Below are positions 60,724-64,000 of a stretch of 64,000 bases of DNA, in pieces. The stretch is from NCBI RefSeq assembly GCF_003255815.1, contig NC_037671.1, positions 153,690,645-153,754,644 of the forward strand, read 5' to 3'. The notes under the pieces were generated by a model. It saw only the letters and a list, made by a program, of their open reading frames with translations, did not search any database and was not told the origin of the DNA. This stretch comes from Theropithecus gelada (taxonomy: Eukaryota > Chordata > Mammalia > Primates > Cercopithecidae). Every line of letters begins with the position of its first letter. Position 1 is the first letter of the stretch. The translations under genes and the position numbers were made by a program.

Positions 60724-60995
60724 CTCTTCTCTATCTTTTTTCATAGACCTTATTTTTAGAGCAGTTAGAGATTCACATCAAAATTAAAAGTACAGAAATT
60801 CCCTATATATCCCGTGCCCCAACACATGTGTGGACTTCTTCATTACCAATATCCCCCTCCAGAGTGCTACATTTGTTACAGTCCATGAACCTACATTGAC
60901 AACAGCATCACCAAGTTCATAGACTGCATTAGGGTTTACTCTTGGTGTTCTACATTTTATGGGTTTGGACAAACTTATAATGATATATATCTACC

Positions 60996-61574
60996 GGCCG
61001 GGCGCGGTGGCTCAAGCCTGTAATCCTAGCACTTTGGGAGGCCGAGACGGGCGGATCATGAGGTCAGGAGATTGAGACCATCCTGGCTAACACGGTGAAA
61101 CCCCGTCTCTACTAAAAATACAAAAAAGCACTTTAGGAGGCCGAGACGGGCGGATCACGAGGTCAGGAGATCGAGGCCATCCTGGCTAACACGGTGAAAC
61201 CCCGTCTCTACTAAAAAATACAAAAAACTAGCCGGGCGAGGTGGCGGGCGCCTGTAGTCCCAGCTACTCGAGAAACTGAGGCAGGAGAATGGCGTAAACC
61301 CGGGAGGAGGAGCTTGCAGTGAGCTGAGATCGTGCCACTGCACTCCAGCCTGGGTGACAGAGCAAGACTCCGTCTCAAAAAAAAAAAAAAAAAAATACAA
61401 AAAAACTAGCCGGGCGAGGTGGCGGGCGCCTGTAGTCCCAGCTACTCCGGAGGCTGAGGCAGGAGAATGGCGTGAAGCCGGGAGGCGGAGCTTGCAGTGA
61501 GCTGAGGTCCGGCCACTGCACTCCAGCTTGGGTGATACAGCAAGACTCCGTCTCAAAAAAAAAAAAAAAAAAAA
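60996..61574 (+). mobile_element. Outer AluY (sense), interrupted by a second Alu
   Basis: The left half is 60996-61127; the right half resumes at about 61405 with 'ctagccgggcgaggtgg' and ends in a pure A-tail at 61574. The outer TSD gatatatatctacc is perfect at 60982-60995 and 61575-61588. Young, monkey-type variants. It lies in an older L1. Confidence 0.95.
61128..61390 (+). mobile_element. Inner AluY (sense), 5'-truncated, nested in the outer AluY
   Basis: Starts 'gcactttaggaggccgagac', about 30 bases into a normal Alu, and ends in an A-tail. It lies in the A-rich linker of the outer Alu; aaaaatacaaaaaa before (61114-61127) and after (61391-61404) is its TSD. Confidence 0.93.
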
Positions 61575-61924
61575 GATATATATCTACCATGAGAGTATCA
61601 CACAAAGTAGTTTCATTGCTCTTTTTTTTTTAATTACAAAACGTATGAGAGCTTTTTATCCCAATTTACATTTTTTATCCCAAAAAGAAAAGTGAAAGGC
61701 ATTGTGCCTTTTTTCTTGGAGCTGGTTAAAGAGAGGCATGCATAGTTCCCTCTTTATATAATTTAGGAATGCAGAAAACATTACTATATTTGAGCAATTG
61801 AGACATGTGATTAAAATTAGTGGTCATATATATCACAGAATATTAGAAAACATGTTAAGACACCAAAGAAGGCAACCACCAGAAATCTTTCCTATTAATG
61901 ATTCTGATTCATTTCCTTCTTTTT

Positions 61925-62222
61925 GGTTTTGTTTTATTTTGAGATGGAGTTTTGCTCTTGTTGCCCAGGCTGGAGTGCAATAGCACGACCTCGGCTCACC
62001 GCAACCTCCGGCTCCCAGGTTCAAGAGATTCTCCTGCCTCAGCCTCCTCAGAAGCTGGGATTACAGGCATGCGCCATCATGCCTGGCTAATTTTGTATTT
62101 TTAGTAGAGATGAGGTTTCTCCATGTTGGTTAGGCTGGTCCCGAACTCCGGACCTCAGTTGATCCACCTGCCTCGGCCTCCCAAAGTGCTGGGATTATAG
62201 GCATGAGCCACTGTGCCCGGCC
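61925..62222 (-). mobile_element. AluS-like (antisense)
   Basis: Reversed Alu with a decayed tail ('tttggttttgttttatttt'), ending 'ccactgtgcccggcc'. Moderate divergence. Confidence 0.93.
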
Positions 62223-62689
62223 GACTCTGGTGAAGTTCTGGGATGTAAGTTGTTATGGTATGTGTGTAGGAGTGGGGAGTATCATTGTATACCCATGTGT
62301 TTGCTAGCTCTTGTATAGAATGTCAGAGGAAAGGACCTATGTCAGAGCCCTTTGCTTTTATGTAAAAGCCAAGGGAGTTCAGGTAAATGGAGTCAAGGAA
62401 GGCAATAAAGGGAAACAGATTTCAAGGAAAAAAATCAGGAAAATGAGGCATTAGGTATGTGATGAAGGAAAGAATTTTCATGAAGAAAAAGTAACAGTTT
62501 TAAATGCTTCCAAGATAATTGAGTAAGAAAAGCATGAAATAGGTTTCCCTTGCTTTTGACAACATGGTCATCCATTGATCACCTTTCTAAAGTACTCAGC
62601 AGATCTATGGTGGCAAGAGGCACGCTTAAGAGGTAATAAATGAATGATGAAGAAGAGAGGAATATAGAAATATTCTCTCAAGTATCCTT

Positions 62690-63420
62690 GATGTGAAAGA
62701 GAATGAAAGACAGAGGAGGTTGTGGAGTTGCAAAGGTTTTCAGAGATAACAGACATTTGAGCTGGTTTAGATGCTTAGGAGGAAGGGCAGGGAAGTTGAA
62801 GACCAAGTAGTGGTGGGGATGATGTCTCTCTAGAAGTAAAAACATATGGGTCCTTAAGAATGGTCAAAAACCTTATATTGTAAGATACATACTTTTACCT
62901 CACCAAATCAGAAAGAAGGAAGAATGAATAGCAGCACACAGCAGAAGGTATTGGGAGAAATTTCTTATTTGATGATCTTGATTTCTTCATTAAGATGTAA
63001 ATCTGGGTTACCTGCTGAGGAAAGAAGCAAACATTTAGATTATGAGCCTCTCAGGGGAATAGGAGGAGATCACTGAGCCATAATCGGAATAAAGTGGCAA
63101 TTCCATATGGAGTAAAATAAAGAATCGAACGTGTGGACTGATACTCTTGGAGCAATACAGGGAAAGTAGAATGGAAGGAGAAGATGGCAAGAAAATTGAA
63201 GAAAAGGCCAGAAAGTAAATGAATTGATGGATTATTAGTTTCAGGTTCATTAGGCAAGACGTAAAGTCTGATGGAGGGAAACCACCATTGGTTCAGGGAC
63301 TGGTGGCCTTGAAAATTTCGTGGAGAATGTGAGAAAGCCCAGGGGCATGAACGGAGTTGTGGGGAGGAGGTGCGAGTGTGTAGATGTGTGTCTAGGATGG
63401 GCTGTGCAGACAGGGAGGAT
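62690..63420 (+). mobile_element. Ancient LINE-like repeat, family unassigned
   Basis: Purine-rich text including 'gttttcagagataacagaca', 'ggtggggatgatgtctctct' and 'gagaatgtgagaaagcccag'. Resembles the other copies but is less clear. Confidence 0.4.
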
Positions 63421-63429
63421 TAGAGAGAT

Positions 63430-63650
63430 AAAATATGTAAAACCATAAGTGTGTGTATATGTACGCAGGTATATAAATATACTTATGTATTTATTAAATA
63501 TTTAATTCGACATGAAATATATGATATGTTATATAATATACTTATATAATTATATTAAATAAATTTATATAAATAGTATATGTACATATATAAGTATAAA
63601 TATTATGTATATATAATAATATATACATATGTGTATATAATATTTACACC
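63430..63650. repeat. AT-rich low-complexity tract
   Basis: Over 200 bp of mixed tatata, aatata and tgtata units with very few G or C. Confidence 0.85.
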
Positions 63651-64000
63651 AGAAAGGCAAGAAATAAGAAAATGTATCCAATCATAAAAATGGGATGGAG
63701 GAATGATACAAAGATTGGGGTAGAAAATAATTGGGTTCTCCACTCAATTATTTTTATTCTTGGTTGGAAAAATGGATGAGATGCATTTGTCAAATTGAGT
63801 CCAAGAGCTATTCTGTCTCTCACCCTCTTGAAAGTTCTACATTCAGAGTATCTTTTATCTCATGGAAGATATATATATTCAGCCAATACTATCCATGTTT
63901 TCACACTGAAACCAAAAATGAATAAATGATTTCAGTAAAGCAAGATGTATATAAGTTATGATTTGTATTTTCCCATTTTTATTTACCTGTAGTGTTTTTT

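Larger units (their letters stand above)
60725..61640 (-). mobile_element. Old L1M 3' end (antisense), split by a nested Alu pair
   Basis: The left piece 60725-60995 ('ttatttttagagcagttaga', 'ctacattgacaacagcatc', 'gtttactcttggtgttctac') continues at 61589 ('atgagagtatcacac', 'aagtagtttcattgct') after the Alus. It is continuous when the insertion is removed. Confidence 0.85.
58687..64000 (+). other. LAMA2: LAMA2 intron 2, 5' portion
   Basis: Non-coding sequence after the exon 2 donor. Exon 3 is not reached. It holds ancient LINE-like sequence near 58.98-59.7 kb, several microsatellites, four Alu loci, one of them a nested pair, an antisense L1 split by that nested pair, and a second ancient LINE-like stretch at about 62.7-63.4 kb. 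Confidence 0.9.

Noticed and set aside
61155..61605. 133-aa antisense frame and its overlaps
   Set aside because: Antisense reading of the nested Alu pair; common in-frame Alu translation.
1..64000. A novel genetic system, CRISPR array, tRNA or second gene
   Set aside because: Repeated reading of both strands found only LAMA2 intron, one exon and known classes of primate repeats.

Overview
The window is nuclear DNA of an Old World monkey (Cercopithecidae; macaque, baboon or a relative). It is almost entirely intron of one gene, LAMA2 (laminin subunit alpha-2), read left to right. Two things support the lineage. The single coding exon I can recognise encodes the start of the laminin-alpha-2 LN domain. 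The youngest Alu copies (near 32.3, 35.2, 51.7 and 61.0 kb) carry variants I associate with cercopithecid AluY subfamilies, not human AluY: 'ctcaagcctgtaatc', 'ccgagacgggcgg', 'aactagccgggcgag' and 'ctgagatccggccactg'. The exon identity is strong. The exact species cannot be read from the sequence.

Layout. Positions 1-58515 are the 3' part of LAMA2 intron 1. Positions 58516-58686 are a 171-bp exon with a good acceptor and donor; its length and phase fit exon 2 of human LAMA2 as I recall it. Positions 58687-64000 are the start of intron 2. I find no other protein-coding gene, no tRNA or rRNA gene and no CRISPR array. Most long open frames are antisense or sense Alu, L1 ORF2 remnants, or a microsatellite read as protein.

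Repeats. There are about 22 Alu copies on both strands, many with clear target-site duplications (TSDs). Two L1PA 3' ends lie at 10.7-11.7 and 13.5-14.1 kb. Older L1 copies lie antisense at 9.6-10.1, 43.2-45.1, 49.7-52.6 and 60.7-61.6 kb, and one in sense at 25.0-25.6 kb. Other elements are a solo THE1-type LTR (54.7-55.05 kb), an MLT1-type LTR (4.1-4.4 kb), a probable older solo LTR (29.0-29.7 kb), a MER1B hAT element (47.7-48.06 kb), several MIR and L2 fragments, and an unassigned ancient LINE-like family seen at least six times. Simple repeats include a long CTTT/CCTT microsatellite (56.85-57.23 kb) that is the expanded tail of an Alu and contains a 10-N assembly gap.

Most interesting observations. 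(1) Three tandem same-orientation Alus are separated and flanked by four copies of one ~16-bp target sequence (39.8-40.8 kb). (2) A young Alu is nested in a young Alu, with both TSD pairs intact (61.0-61.6 kb). (3) Exon 2 is phase-symmetric and is flanked by an inverted Alu pair. (4) A perfect 13-bp hairpin abuts a ~26-bp direct duplication (55.5 kb), one of several short tandem duplications. (5) A few non-repeat blocks, at 6.35-6.7, 7.7-7.8 and 24.5-24.7 kb, may repay a conservation check. I found no undescribed biological system; this is ordinary primate intron with instructive retrotransposon history.
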